NCBI GenBank assembly: GCA_049324875.1
Contig: JBMONC010000058.1
Coordinates: 1-64,000 of the forward strand
Source of the DNA: JAWLHU01 sp049324875
GTDB lineage: Bacteria > Bacillota > Sulfobacillia > Symbiobacteriales > Symbiobacteriaceae
Direction of reading: 5' to 3'
Length of the DNA: 64,000 bases
Shown here: in pieces, positions 1-8,808 of the stretch
Layout: each line of letters opens with the position of its first letter
Position numbering within the stretch: position 1 is the stretch's first letter
Notes under the pieces: generated by a model
Database searches by the model: none
What the model saw: only the letters and a program-made list of their open reading frames with translations
What the model was told of the DNA's origin: nothing
Made by a program: the position numbers and the translations under genes

Positions 1-968
1 AAGAAGTCGACGGTGGCGGCGAAGGGGAGCCGGTAGCGGCCGCGGATCTCCCCGGCGGAGTCCACCCAGAGGAGCTGGCCGTAGGGCGGGGCCGGCTCAC
101 GGTCCTGCGCCGGGGGCTGGTAGGCCCGGTCGGGGCTGGGCACCCCGATCACCACCGCCGTCCCGCCGTCGCCGGTGACCGCCAGCGGGCGGTGGTAGTT
201 GATCAGCGACCAGACCCGCTGCCCCCGGCGGTCCAGCAGGTGGACGCCGTTGCCCCGGTAGAGGTCGCTGCGGTAGAGGCCGGTGCCCCCGCCCTCGTAG
301 CCCAGCAGGATGGCGCTGCAGTCGGCGCTGGGCAGGCCGGTGAAGCCGACCAGCCGGTCCTGGGGGGCGGGGAAGAGGGGGGCGCCGTCGGGCCCCAGCA
401 CCTCCAGCTTGCCGGGGAAGGCGCCGCTCTGGCCGTCGTGCCCCACCACCAGGCAGCGGCCGCCGCCACCTACCCTCAGGGTGCGGGGCCAGCTGTTCTG
501 CCAGGGCAGGGACCAGCGCTCCCGGCCGGAGCGGTCCAGCCGGAGGATGGAGCCCTTCACCTCCGGACCCCCCGCCGAGAGGGAGGCCTCGCCCTGGTCA
601 TCCACGGCGGCGTCGATCAGTCGGGCGGGGCGGAGGTTCCGCTCCCAGCGGGTCCGGCCCTCCAGATCCAGCGCCTTCAGGTAGTGGTCCTCCGAGGCGT
701 AGGGGGTGGGGGTCATGCCGGCGGCCAGGAGGGTCTCGCCGCCCCACCAGAGCCGGTGGGGCTTCCCCGTCACCTCCGCCCGCCAGAGCAGGGTGGGCTG
801 GAGGGCGGTGGCCAGGGAGGGGGGCACCGGTTCGGTCCGGGTCCAGGAGGCGGGGGAGGTGACGGGGGCCATGGCATCCCGCGGCCGGGGGATGGCGGTG
901 CAGCCCGCCAGCAGGGACGGCAGCAGCAGGGCGGCCAGCCTCTGCCGCAGCCTGGAGCGAAGGGCCAT
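1..968 (-). CDS. beta-propeller lipoprotein, C-terminus beyond window
   Basis: An open frame runs from ATG at 968 to the window edge (about 322 residues, no stop), so the gene is partial. It begins directly after the kinase stop codon (971-969), suggesting translational coupling. The N-terminus is a lipoprotein signal: basic start, hydrophobic LAALLLPSLLAGC with lipobox Cys23. The exported part repeats blade-like segments of the form (L)D-x-x-G-x-x-x-W (LDLEGRTRWE, LDRSGRERWS, LDRRGQRVWS), typical of PQQ/WD40-like beta-propellers. By inference it is a surface-anchored binding or sensing protein linked to the adjacent two-component system. The ligand is unknown. Confidence 0.75.
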   Translation of the reverse strand, partial: MALRSRLRQRLAALLLPSLLAGCTAIPRPRDAMAPVTSPASWTRTEPVPPSLATALQPTLLWRAEVTGKPHRLWWGGETLLAAGMTPTPYASEDHYLKALDLEGRTRWERNLRPARLIDAAVDDQGEASLSAGGPEVKGSILRLDRSGRERWSLPWQNSWPRTLRVGGGGRCLVVGHDGQSGAFPGKLEVLGPDGAPLFPAPQDRLVGFTGLPSADCSAILLGYEGGGTGLYRSDLYRGNGVHLLDRRGQRVWSLINYHRPLAVTGDGGTAVVIGVPSPDRAYQPPAQDREPAPPYGQLLWVDSAGEIRGRYRLPFAATVDF

Positions 969-2420
969 CTACGCCCCCTCCCTTCCGCACCGGGGCAGGT
1001 GCAGGGTGACGCGGGTCCCCTGCCCGGGGGTGCTCTCGATCTCCATCCGCCCGCCGGAGCGGCGGATCAGCTCACTGACGATGGCGAGCCCCAGGCCGGT
1101 GCCGGGGACGCCTTGGGCCGCCCGCCCCCGGAAGAAGGGCTCGGTCAGCCGGGGCAGCTCCTCCGGGGGGATGCCGACGCCGGTGTCGGCCACGGTGACC
1201 GCCACCGCCTCGGGGGCGGCGGTCAGGGAGAGACGGACGCTCCCGCCGGCGGGGGTGAACTTGATGGCGTTGGCCAGCAGGTTGCCCAGCATCTGGGCCA
1301 GCCGGTCGGGGTCGACCAGCACCTGCGGCAGATCCTCCTGATCGGGGGGCTCCAGCCGGACCCCCGCCTCCCGGGCGCGGGAGGCCATCGACTGGCAGGC
1401 GGCCATGGCGGCATCCACCGGGTCGGTGGGCCGGGGGTGGAGGGCGATCTGTGCCCCGGCCTGCAGCCGGGCGGCGAGGAGGAGGTCCTCCACCAGCCGG
1501 GCCAGGTGGTCGGTGGAGCGCTCCACGGTGGCCAGCCCCTGCTTCAGCTCCTCGGGCGAGACCGCCTCATCCTGCAGGGTGATCGCCCAGGCCTTGATCG
1601 CCGCCAGCGGGGTCTTCAGGTCGTGGGAGACCGCCCGGAGGAAGTCGCCCCGCATCCGGTCCAGCTCGCCCAGGCTCTCGGCCATCCGGTTGAGGGTCTG
1701 GGCCAGGCGGCCCACCTCGTCCGGCAGGTGGACCCGGGCCCGGAGCCCGAGGTTCCCCGCCCCGATCGCCTCGGCCACCCGGGTCAGCTCCCGGAGGGGG
1801 CGGATCAGGCTGTTGGTGAAGAGGATCCCCACCAGGGCGGTGACCAGCAGGACGGCCAGCCCGAGGGCGACCGTGAGCGAGAGCGCCCGCCGCACCAGGC
1901 CATCCACGGCGGCCAGCGAGGTGGAGTAGCGGAGGGCCCCTGCGGGGCTGCCGTCAGCTTCGTACAGGGGAAGGCTCAGGTGGAGCACCCTTCCCTCGGG
2001 GCTCCGCTCCACCCACTCCCGGTGAGCCCCGCCCTGGAGGGCCGCCGCCACGTCCCGGAGGGAGGCGCCACCGGGGGCGCCGGGGCCGGGGGCGGCGGGG
2101 AGGCTGGAGTCGCCCACCAGCCTGCCGTCCGGCTGGTAGAGCTGGACCCGGGCCGGCAGGCCGTCTGCCAGCTCCCGGGCCAGGTCCTGGCCGGCCACGG
2201 CCAGGTCGACCCCCTGGAGGATCTGCCGGAGGAACTGCTGGTCGCCGGCGGCCCGCAGGCTGAGCAGGTCGGTGATGGCGCTCCGGTAGTACCACTCCAG
2301 CCCCACCAGGGCCGAGGTGCCCAGCACGGAGAGGATCAGGAGCATCAGGAGGAGGTAGCTGGAGAGCAGCCTGGCGCGGATGCTGCGGCCCAGCCGGGCA
2401 GATGAAGGGCGCCTACCCAT
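969..2420 (-). CDS. sensor histidine kinase
   Basis: 483 residues. TM1 is about 19-41, an extracytoplasmic sensor about 42-175 and TM2 about 181-203, followed by a HAMP linker (204-256). The dimerisation/phosphoacceptor motif AVSHDLKTPLAAIKA carries His266. The ATPase domain has N-box NLLANAIKF (Asn384), DTGVGIPPEEL and GTGLGLAI. The start overlaps the regulator stop by 8 nt (ATGGGTAG), so the pair is co-translated and the partner is the regulator at 2413-3105. The sensor domain is not one I recognise. The abutting downstream propeller lipoprotein may be a ligand-binding accessory (inference). Confidence 0.93.
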   Translation of the reverse strand: MGRRPSSARLGRSIRARLLSSYLLLMLLILSVLGTSALVGLEWYYRSAITDLLSLRAAGDQQFLRQILQGVDLAVAGQDLARELADGLPARVQLYQPDGRLVGDSSLPAAPGPGAPGGASLRDVAAALQGGAHREWVERSPEGRVLHLSLPLYEADGSPAGALRYSTSLAAVDGLVRRALSLTVALGLAVLLVTALVGILFTNSLIRPLRELTRVAEAIGAGNLGLRARVHLPDEVGRLAQTLNRMAESLGELDRMRGDFLRAVSHDLKTPLAAIKAWAITLQDEAVSPEELKQGLATVERSTDHLARLVEDLLLAARLQAGAQIALHPRPTDPVDAAMAACQSMASRAREAGVRLEPPDQEDLPQVLVDPDRLAQMLGNLLANAIKFTPAGGSVRLSLTAAPEAVAVTVADTGVGIPPEELPRLTEPFFRGRAAQGVPGTGLGLAIVSELIRRSGGRMEIESTPGQGTRVTLHLPRCGREGA

Positions 2421-3105
2421 GGGGACCGCCGGCGAACTTGTAGCCGACCCCGCGGACGGTCAGGATCCGGACCGGGTTGGCCGGGTCGGCCTCGATCTTC
2501 TCCCGGAGCCGGCCGACGTAGACATCCACCGTCTTGGGGTCGCCGACGTAATCGGGGCCCCAGAGCGCCGTCATCAGCTGGTCGCGGGTCACGGCGCGGC
2601 CCGGCTGGCTGATCAGGTGGCGCAGGATCAGGAACTCCCGGGGGGTCAGGCTGACCGGCCGCTGGTCGACGTTCACCTCGTGGGCGGCCAAATCGACCAC
2701 CACGCCCCCGGCCTCCAGCCGCTCGGCTCCGGACCCCGCCGCCGCCCGCCCCGCCCGCCGGAGCACGGCCCGGATGCGGGCCAGCAGCTCCCGGGGGTTG
2801 AAGGGCTTGGTCAGGTAGTCGTCGGCACCCAGCTCCAGCCCGACGATCTTGTCCATATCGTCGGCGCGGGCGGTGAGGAGCAGGACGGGGAGCTCCGGGT
2901 GCTGCGCCCGCACCCGGCGGAGCACCTCGAAGCCGTCCATGTCGGGCAACCCGATGTCCAGCACGGCGAGATCGGCCTGCTCCATCAGGGGCAGCGCCTC
3001 CCGCCCGGTACCCGCCTCCTTGACCGCGCAGCCGTTGCGGCTCAGGTAGGCCTTCACCGCCTGCCGGATGCCCGGGTCGTCCTCGACGATCACGATCCGC
3101 GTCAT
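2413..3105 (-). CDS. OmpR/PhoB-family response regulator
   Basis: 230 residues. The receiver domain has acidic residues Glu8-Asp9-Asp10, phosphoacceptor Asp50 (LAVLDIGLPD) and Lys100 in YLTKPF. A C-terminal winged helix (about 130-228, VSLTPREFLILRHLI ... VDVYVGRLREKIE ... VRGVGYKF) binds DNA. The start is supported by GGGAGGG upstream. It is the first gene of an apparent regulator-kinase-lipoprotein operon. The target genes are unknown; the divergent deacetylase at 3225 shares the upstream region and is one candidate. Confidence 0.95.
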   Translation of the reverse strand: MTRIVIVEDDPGIRQAVKAYLSRNGCAVKEAGTGREALPLMEQADLAVLDIGLPDMDGFEVLRRVRAQHPELPVLLLTARADDMDKIVGLELGADDYLTKPFNPRELLARIRAVLRRAGRAAAGSGAERLEAGGVVVDLAAHEVNVDQRPVSLTPREFLILRHLISQPGRAVTRDQLMTALWGPDYVGDPKTVDVYVGRLREKIEADPANPVRILTVRGVGYKFAGGPHG

Positions 3106-3224
3106 CCCACGGTCCCTCCCAACTGTTGCTGTTCTGTTACCCTTCTGATGCCCGGCTGTCGCCCGCCCGCCGCCGCCCTTCGGTAACGTGGAGAGCGAAG
3201 TCCGGCGAACGGGGGGGAGACGGG

Positions 3225-4085
3225 ATGCTCAGGAGAGTGCTGCGCAAATTGTTTTCGGTGCTGCTGATCCTGCTGGTGGGGCTGGCCCTGGCGGCCTTTG
3301 AGGGGGCCGGTCCGCTTCCCTGCCGCCAGCCGCAGCGGCCGGAGGTGGAACCGGGGACCGGGGCCAGGGGACTGCCGGTCCTGATCTACCATCACCTGGC
3401 GCCCGCATCGGTGGGGCTGCACCGGACCAATGCGATGGTGGTCAGCGCCGAGGCCTTCGCGCAGCAGATGGCCTGGCTGAGCCGGGAGGGCTACTACACC
3501 CCCACCCTGCAGGAGGTGGAGGCCTTTGTGGCGGGGCGGCTGGAGCTGCCGGCAAAGTCGGTGCTGATCACCTTCGATGATGGTTACGCCTCCAACTACG
3601 AGCACGCCCACCCGGTGCTCTGCGCCGCCGGCCTCCGGGCGGTGGTCTACCGGATCGGCAACCGGGGTGGGGCGGTGGAGGGTTCAGCGCTCACCTATCT
3701 GACGAGCGAGCAGGCGGCAAAGATGCACCAAAGTGGCCTCTGGGCGGTGGAAAACCACTCCTTCCACGGCCACGACCTGGTGGAGGGAGAGGCCCCCTAT
3801 CTGCGCTGGAGCGTGGAGGAGATCGCTGCAGACCTGGCCGGGGTTGCGGCGAAGTGGCAGGAGGAGGGGCTGCCGGCGCCGACCAGCATCGCTTACCCCT
3901 TCGGCTTCTACGGGGAGCACACCCTGGAGGCGGCCCGCCGGGCGGGGCTGCGGACCGGCTTTACCACGGAGCCCGGCCTGGTCCGGCCCGGCCTGGCCCC
4001 CCTGAAGCTCCCCCGGCTGGCGGTCTTCTCCTACCACAGCCTGGAGCACGTCCAGCGGATGGTCCGGGGGGAGGCGCAGCCATAG
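3225..4085 (+). CDS. polysaccharide deacetylase (NodB domain), exported
   Basis: 286 residues from ATG 3225, chosen because GGGGGGGAG lies just upstream and the product then starts with a signal/anchor segment (KLFSVLLILLVGLALAAF). The NodB fold shows motif 1 LITFDDGYASN (catalytic and metal Asp pair), motif 2 NHSFHGHDL (metal His) and SIAYPFGFYG. These are carbohydrate esterase family 4 features. Such enzymes N-deacetylate peptidoglycan or other amino-sugar polymers outside the membrane. It is divergent from the two-component genes. A bidirectional terminator follows. Confidence 0.9.
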   Translation: MLRRVLRKLFSVLLILLVGLALAAFEGAGPLPCRQPQRPEVEPGTGARGLPVLIYHHLAPASVGLHRTNAMVVSAEAFAQQMAWLSREGYYTPTLQEVEAFVAGRLELPAKSVLITFDDGYASNYEHAHPVLCAAGLRAVVYRIGNRGGAVEGSALTYLTSEQAAKMHQSGLWAVENHSFHGHDLVEGEAPYLRWSVEEIAADLAGVAAKWQEEGLPAPTSIAYPFGFYGEHTLEAARRAGLRTGFTTEPGLVRPGLAPLKLPRLAVFSYHSLEHVQRMVRGEAQP

Positions 4086-4100
4086 GGATCCAACTGAAAA

Positions 4101-4133
4101 AGACGGCGCACTCCGCCTGAGGGTGCGCCGTCT
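4101..4133. terminator. bidirectional rho-independent terminator
   Basis: An 11-bp perfect stem, AGACGGCGCAC (4101-4111) with GTGCGCCGTCT (4123-4133), lies between two convergent genes. On the minus strand the stem is followed by CTTTTTC and on the plus strand by TCTCGTTT. It probably serves both the deacetylase and the antiporter gene. Confidence 0.8.
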
Positions 4134-4149
4134 TCTCGTTTGATGCGGG

Positions 4150-6057
4150 CTAGCCGCCGGCCAGTGGATCGCTGCCGGAGAGCCGGCCGATCACCAGGTT
4201 GCGCATCGGCTCCCATGCCTCGGGCGGTCCGACCACGGTCAGGATGTCGCCCGCCTGCAGCACCGTGTTGCCGTCGGGCACGATCTTTTCCTCGCCCCGC
4301 TGGATAGCGACCACCAGCACCCGGGAGGGGAGCTTGGCCCGCCGCAGGGGCTGCCCGCAGAGCGGCCCGGCGGTCAGCAGAAAGTCGTGGAGCTGCACAT
4401 CCTGGTTGTGGCCGGTCAGCAGCTGGGTGGCCGCCGGGTTGGCCAGCAGGTTCTCCACCAGCAGGGCCGAGGCCAGATCGGGGTTGATCGCCTCCAGCTG
4501 CTCCGCCTCCGCCTCGGCCAGCGCCTGCGGGGTGGTGGTGAACAGGATCGCCCGGGGGATGCCGAACTCCGCCTTCCCCAGCCGTGCGGCGGCCAGGTTG
4601 GAGTCTTCATCCCCCGTCAGGGCCACCAGGGCGGCGGCCCCCTCGGCCCCGGCCAGCCTCAGCCCCTCGGCGGTGGTCGGGTCACCGTAGAGGGCGGCAA
4701 TGCCGGCCTCGTGGAACTCCCGGACCCGATCCTCATGCTGGTCGATGGCAGTGACGGTCAGCCCGTGGGCCATCAGCCGGCGCCCCAGGTGGAGCGAGAG
4801 CCGGTTCATCCCGGCCAGGATGATCCCCTTCCGCTGTATCTCGCCATCGGCGGTGTCACCGATGATCCGGTTGAAGAGGACCGGCCCCGCGATCGCCGTC
4901 AGGATCGCCACCAGCACCACGGCCGCATGGGTGGAGGCGCCGTAGGCCCCCACCTTGTGGGCGATGGCGGAGGCGGCGATGGTGACCGACATCTGCGTGG
5001 TCATCAGCACCATGCCGGCCAGCGTACGCTTAACCGGATGCCAGACCGCCAGAACGGCGCCGGGGATGCCCTTCACCAGGAGGGTGCCCAGCAGCAGAAC
5101 CGGCACGAGGGTGAGGGCAGCGGGGTCGGAGAGCAGCGCCCAGAGGTCGAATTCGACGCCGACCATGACAAAGAAGACGGGGATCAGGAATCCGAAGCCC
5201 AGGGCGTCGAGCTTGTGGGTGATCTCCTCCCGGTGGTGGCCCGCCAGGATCGAGAGGAGCAGGCCGGCCACAAAGGCGCCGAGGATCGCCTCCACCCCCA
5301 CCGACTGGGCCAGGGCGAGGAAGAGCATCATCAGCGCAAAGGCTGCCCGCACGGTGATCTGCGCCGTGCCACCGCTCAGGCCCTCCAGCAGGTCATACCG
5401 CCGGAGCCAGCGGGCCGCTGCGTAGACCAGGGCGCCGGCGCCCATCAGAGCGAGGATCCAGAGCGAGTCCACCGCCGACCCCTTCACCTTCATCGCCGCC
5501 AGCACCGAGAGGCCGAGCATGGGGAGGAAGTCGGCGATCACCGAGGAGGCGAAGAGCGCCTGGCCGAAGGGCTGGGTGAGCAGCCCCCGGTCCTTCAGCA
5601 CCGGCATGATGATCGAGAGGCCGCTGGTGGCCACGATCAGGGTGAGGAAGAGCGGCTCGCTCACCAACCCCCGCTCCTGGAGCAGCAGGGAGAAGATGTA
5701 GGCGCCGTAGGTGGAGAGCCCGAAGATGACCAGCCCGATCGCCAGCGGGTTGTGCAGGCGGGCCAGCCACTTGGGGCGGCCCTTGGGTTGGCTTCCGCCT
5801 CCCACCAGAGCGGCCAGGTCGATCTCCATGCCCGCCAGGAACATGAGCGCGCCAATCCCCAGGAAGTTGAAGATCTGCAGGAGTTCGTCCGGGTGGACGA
5901 GCCCGAGGCCGCTCTTGCCCACCAGGATGCCCGCCAGGATCTCGCCGGCGGCGATCGGAATTCGTATCCGTTTAAAGCGGTTGAGGAGGAGCGGGACGAC
6001 GAAAGCCAGAATAGCCACAAAGACCAGGCTGCCGATCGCCGGGCCGTGATGTTCCAC
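4150..6057 (-). CDS. CPA2 cation/proton antiporter with RCK (TrkA-N/TrkA-C) domains
   Basis: 635 residues from GTG 6057, preceded by AGGAGAG at suitable spacing. Upstream in-frame codons have no comparable site and look non-coding. About 12 hydrophobic segments (residues 7-400) form a Na+/H+-exchanger domain of the KefB/GerN type, including IAAGEILAGILVGKSG and GALMFLAGMEIDL. A Rossmann TrkA-N domain follows (KGIILAGMNRLSLHLG, then VTAIDQHEDRV and YGDPTT), then a TrkA-C domain (LPSRVLVVAIQRGEEKIVPDGNTV is the recognisable stretch near its end). The likely role is K+ or Na+ efflux in exchange for protons, gated by nucleotide or cyclic dinucleotide at the RCK part. The ion is not predictable from sequence. 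Confidence 0.88.
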   Translation of the reverse strand: MEHHGPAIGSLVFVAILAFVVPLLLNRFKRIRIPIAAGEILAGILVGKSGLGLVHPDELLQIFNFLGIGALMFLAGMEIDLAALVGGGSQPKGRPKWLARLHNPLAIGLVIFGLSTYGAYIFSLLLQERGLVSEPLFLTLIVATSGLSIIMPVLKDRGLLTQPFGQALFASSVIADFLPMLGLSVLAAMKVKGSAVDSLWILALMGAGALVYAAARWLRRYDLLEGLSGGTAQITVRAAFALMMLFLALAQSVGVEAILGAFVAGLLLSILAGHHREEITHKLDALGFGFLIPVFFVMVGVEFDLWALLSDPAALTLVPVLLLGTLLVKGIPGAVLAVWHPVKRTLAGMVLMTTQMSVTIAASAIAHKVGAYGASTHAAVVLVAILTAIAGPVLFNRIIGDTADGEIQRKGIILAGMNRLSLHLGRRLMAHGLTVTAIDQHEDRVREFHEAGIAALYGDPTTAEGLRLAGAEGAAALVALTGDEDSNLAAARLGKAEFGIPRAILFTTTPQALAEAEAEQLEAINPDLASALLVENLLANPAATQLLTGHNQDVQLHDFLLTAGPLCGQPLRRAKLPSRVLVVAIQRGEEKIVPDGNTVLQAGDILTVVGPPEAWEPMRNLVIGRLSGSDPLAGG

Positions 6058-6166
6058 CCTAGCCTCTCCTTCCGTAGCAGCAATGTATAGAAATCGATTA
6101 TAGCATAGGGTGCTGAAGACCACCAAACACGGCCCACAGAAAGATGTGAAAAGGGGGATCTTGATC

Positions 6167-6373
6167 ATGTTTACAGCGTACACACCGCTCGACCGCTGCG
6201 TGGGCAAGGAGATCCGGGTTCGCTGCGGCGGCGAGGAGTTTGTGGGCATGTTGGCCGGGATGTACCGGTGCGAAGGGCAGCCCATGCTGGTTATCACCCC
6301 GCTGAACGGCGGCGGAACCGAGCACCACATCCCGCTGGTCACAGCGGTGGTGAAGGTACAGCACGACCGGTAA
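6167..6373 (+). CDS. 68-residue protein with an Sm/LSM-like pattern
   Basis: Start ATG 6167 follows a GGGGG-type ribosome site. The protein alternates beta-type segments: GKEIRVRCGGEEFVGMLAGMY, then MLVITPL and HHIPLVTAVVKV. That order (short strand, glycine turn, long bent strand, variable loop, two final strands) resembles small Sm-like barrels, but no diagnostic RNA-binding residues can be assigned. It is divergent from the antiporter gene. Function unknown. Confidence 0.55.
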   Translation: MFTAYTPLDRCVGKEIRVRCGGEEFVGMLAGMYRCEGQPMLVITPLNGGGTEHHIPLVTAVVKVQHDR

Positions 6374-6482
6374 GAGGAGCCCGACGTGATTCTGTCAACG
6401 CGGCCGGTGCGGGGCATACTAAGTCTGCCCGCAGCCGGTCGCTCCTGTTTTTCCGGCCGGGCGCAGAGAGGAGGCGATCTGC

Positions 6483-6704
6483 ATGACGCATCCGGATCGC
6501 AGGCGGTACGGCGGGCTCGACGTGGCCCCGCCCGATGGGGAGGAGATGGGGCCGGCCCGCTTCGATGCCAACTTCGATGCCAACCTGGCGGCCGACTTCT
6601 CGGCAGACTTCGGTGCCGACCTGGAGGCCGACACCTCGGTGGATTTCCCTGCCGCACCGACGGGGCCTGCGGCGGCGGGGACGGACCGGAAGGGCCGGGA
6701 GTAG
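6483..6704 (+). CDS. 73-residue acidic tetrapeptide-repeat protein
   Basis: ATG 6483 has AGAGAGGAGG upstream at normal spacing, which argues for translation. The middle of the protein is a run of four-residue units, FDAN FDAN LAAD FSAD FGAD, then LEAD and TSVD. The ends are charged and Pro/Gly-rich, with no membrane segment and no cysteine. I recognise no family. It could be a low-complexity spore or stress protein. Confidence 0.55.
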   Translation: MTHPDRRRYGGLDVAPPDGEEMGPARFDANFDANLAADFSADFGADLEADTSVDFPAAPTGPAAAGTDRKGRE

Positions 6705-6846
6705 GGGCTCCTTGCAGGGACCGACCAGACAAGGCTCCAGAATTTTGCCGGTGTGAACCTGCCCGGCCTGCGCACAATGATCGTAACCGTCACGTGGGTG
6801 CGCACCGGGCACGGCGAGCGCACTCCAGAGGAGGAGGCATGGGATC

Positions 6847-7122
6847 GTGGCTTTCAGCATCTACGTAGGAAACCTGCCCTGGCGGACGACGGCGGAAGAC
6901 CTGCGGGCGCTCTTTGAGCCCTATGGGGCGGTGGAGAACAGCCGGATCATCACCGATCGTGAATCGGGTCGCTCCCGTGGCTTCGGCTTCGTCGACATGG
7001 CGGAGGAGGAGGCCGCGAAGCGGGCGATCGCTGAGCTGAACAACTACGAGTACGGCGGCCGCCCGCTCACGGTGAACGAGGCGCAGTCCCGCCAGGCCGG
7101 CGGGGCCGGCGCTCGGGTTTAG
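6847..7122 (+). CDS. RNA-recognition-motif (RRM) protein
   Basis: 91 residues from GTG 6847, preceded by GAGGAGG. The nearby ATG at 6839 is out of frame. It is a single RRM: RNP2 IYVGNLPW (5-12), RNP1 SRGFGFVDM (about 44-52) and YGGRPLTVNEA closing strand beta4, with a short Gly/Ala/Arg tail. The RNP aromatics (Tyr6, Phe47, Phe49) are present. Bacterial proteins of this kind bind single-stranded RNA and are often cold- or stress-linked. A terminator follows directly. Confidence 0.9.
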   Translation: MAFSIYVGNLPWRTTAEDLRALFEPYGAVENSRIITDRESGRSRGFGFVDMAEEEAAKRAIAELNNYEYGGRPLTVNEAQSRQAGGAGARV

Positions 7123-7132
7123 GTGGCTGCAG

Positions 7133-7161
7133 CCGGGGAGTGATTCCCCGGTTGTTTTTTT
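7133..7161 (+). terminator. rho-independent terminator of the RRM gene
   Basis: Stem CCGGGGA (7133-7139) pairs with TCCCCGG (7145-7151), loop GTGAT, followed by TTGTTTTTTT. Confidence 0.9.
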
Positions 7162-7174
7162 GGCCACAGATGAC

Positions 7175-7347
7175 GCGGATTCCCCTGAAAATGACGGCCA
7201 CGGATTACACGGATTACACGGACGAAGACATAAAAACTTACAATGATGGGGTTCATGCCCTTTTTTAGTGGTGCTGGTGCGAAGCACCGCACCCCGTTGT
7301 TGATGTATTTATCAGTGTAATCCGTTAATTCCGTGTAATCCGTGTAA
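7175..7347 (+). repeat. dispersed inverted-repeat element, copy A
   Basis: The left end carries the outer sequence CGGATTCCCCTGAAAATG followed by tandem 9-mers (CACGGATTA). The right end has the complementary TCCG/GTGTAATCCG units. In between lies the conserved hairpin GGTGCgaaGCACC with flanking GGTGC/GCACC arms. It sits directly after the RRM terminator. Family members in this window are at 17948, 25581, 29270, 29809 and 34554. Confidence 0.85.
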
Positions 7348-7420
7348 GGAAGAGCCCACCTCGCTGCACTGCCCCACAGTTTCAGGGAATCCGTTACATC
7401 CCCCAGCGGATCGGAATCGC

Positions 7421-7449
7421 TTGACCTGGTGCCCACGTTATGGTAGACT
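7421..7449 (+). promoter_or_regulatory. predicted sigma-A promoter of the his operon
   Basis: TTGACC (7421-7426), a 17-bp spacer and TAGACT (7444-7449), 56 bp before hisZ. No T-box or leader peptide of histidine codons is seen between it and hisZ. Confidence 0.75.
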
Positions 7450-7504
7450 CCTTTTAGCTGTTTAACGCTTCATCATAGTAAAGTGTCTGAGTGGAGGGAG
7501 ACCG

Positions 7505-8755
7505 ATGAGCACGCCCGTCATCCGTACCCAGATTCCCGAGGGGGTCCGCGACCGGCTTCCGCGCGAAGCGGCCCGGATCCGGCGCGTCTCGGGGCAGCTG
7601 GAGGGGGTCTTCCGCTCCTGGGGCTACCGGGAGGTGCTTACCCCGGGCTTTGAGTACCTGGAGACGGTGACGGCCGGAGCGGGGAGCCTGGGGCGGCGGG
7701 AGGACCTCTACCAGTTCTTTGACCGCAAGGGGCGCACCCTGGCCCTGCGGCCGGATATGACCACCCCGATCGCCCGGCTGGCCGCCACCAAGATGGCCGG
7801 GGAGCCGCTGCCGCTCCGCCTCTCTTACTTCGCCCCGGTCTTCCGGCACCGGGACCGGAAGGCGGGCAGCGCCAGCGAGATCTGGCAGGCGGGTGTGGAG
7901 CTGATCGGGGCTGACTCGGCCGCCGCCGACGCGGAGATGATCGCCCTGGCGTGTGCCGCCCTGGCGGCCACGGGGCTGGAGGGGTTCAAGATCGGGCTGG
8001 GGCACGCCGAGTTTGTGGAGGGGCTCTTCGCCGAGGCCGGGGTGACGCCGGAGCTGGAGGAGGAGCTGAAGGAGGCGATGGTCGCCCGGGACCTGGTCGC
8101 CTTCGAGAAGGGGGTCGCCCAGGCCCGGCTGGCGCCGGCGAAGGCGGAGATCCTGCTGGCCCTGGCCCATTTCCACGGCACCTATGAGCAGGCGCTGGCC
8201 CGGTTCCAGGGCGTGGGCAACGGGCGGGTGGCCCGGGCGCTGGACCGGCTGGGGACCATCCTGCGCTTCCTGGAGGCGCTGGGGGTGGCCGGGCAGGTCT
8301 CGCTGGACCTGGGGCTGGTCCGGTCGCTGGGCTACTACACGGGGGTCGTCTTCGAGGGCTACGCCCCGGGCGTCGGCTCTCCGGTGGTGGGCGGCGGGCG
8401 GTATGACAACCTGCTGGCCGACTTCGGCGGCGATGCCCCCTCCACCGGCTTTGCGCTGGAGATGGACCGGCTGCTGGCCGCCCTGGAGCGGCAGGGCCGG
8501 CAGGGCGAGGAGGCAGGGCTGGACGTGCTGGTGGAGTGCCCGCCGGGGCGGGAGGTGGAGGCGATGGCTCGAGCCCGTCAGCTCCGGCAGCAGGGGCTGA
8601 CGGTGGAGGTGGATGTGGCGGGCCGGTCGGGGGCTGAACTGGCCGCCTATGCCAGATCCCGGGGGGCGGAGCGGATCCTCTCCCCCGACGGGGCCGACCT
8701 CTCCGAGCCGTCGATCCCGCGCAGCCGGGCAGCCGGGTTCAGCTCCATCCATTAA
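7505..8755 (+). CDS. hisZ: ATP phosphoribosyltransferase regulatory subunit
   Basis: 416 residues, ATG after GGAGGGA. It is a HisRS-like catalytic-core fold without a tRNA-binding role: motif 2 region LSYFAPVFRHRDR, GLVRSLGYYTGVVFEGY and GSPVVGGGRYDNLL. HisZ forms a hetero-octamer with the short form of HisG and is needed for its activity and histidine feedback. The C-terminal anticodon-like domain seen in true HisRS is reduced, and hisG follows 53 nt later, so hisZ rather than hisS is the right call. First gene of the his operon. Confidence 0.95.
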   Translation: MSTPVIRTQIPEGVRDRLPREAARIRRVSGQLEGVFRSWGYREVLTPGFEYLETVTAGAGSLGRREDLYQFFDRKGRTLALRPDMTTPIARLAATKMAGEPLPLRLSYFAPVFRHRDRKAGSASEIWQAGVELIGADSAAADAEMIALACAALAATGLEGFKIGLGHAEFVEGLFAEAGVTPELEEELKEAMVARDLVAFEKGVAQARLAPAKAEILLALAHFHGTYEQALARFQGVGNGRVARALDRLGTILRFLEALGVAGQVSLDLGLVRSLGYYTGVVFEGYAPGVGSPVVGGGRYDNLLADFGGDAPSTGFALEMDRLLAALERQGRQGEEAGLDVLVECPPGREVEAMARARQLRQQGLTVEVDVAGRSGAELAAYARSRGAERILSPDGADLSEPSIPRSRAAGFSSIH

Positions 8756-8808
8756 ATCCGGGGCGCTGGCAGCAGCGCCCTTACGCTGGAGAAAGGGAGC
8801 TTCTGACC

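Noticed and set aside
192..2405. Very long plus-strand open frame (737 codons)
   Set aside because: It is antisense to the kinase/lipoprotein operon. Its composition is Gly/Ala/Gln/Pro-rich from GC bias and it has no ribosome site.
7198..7225. CRISPR repeat possibility for the tandem CACGGATTA units
   Set aside because: Units are 9 bp, directly abutting with no spacers, no cas genes, and the other end is complementary rather than direct.
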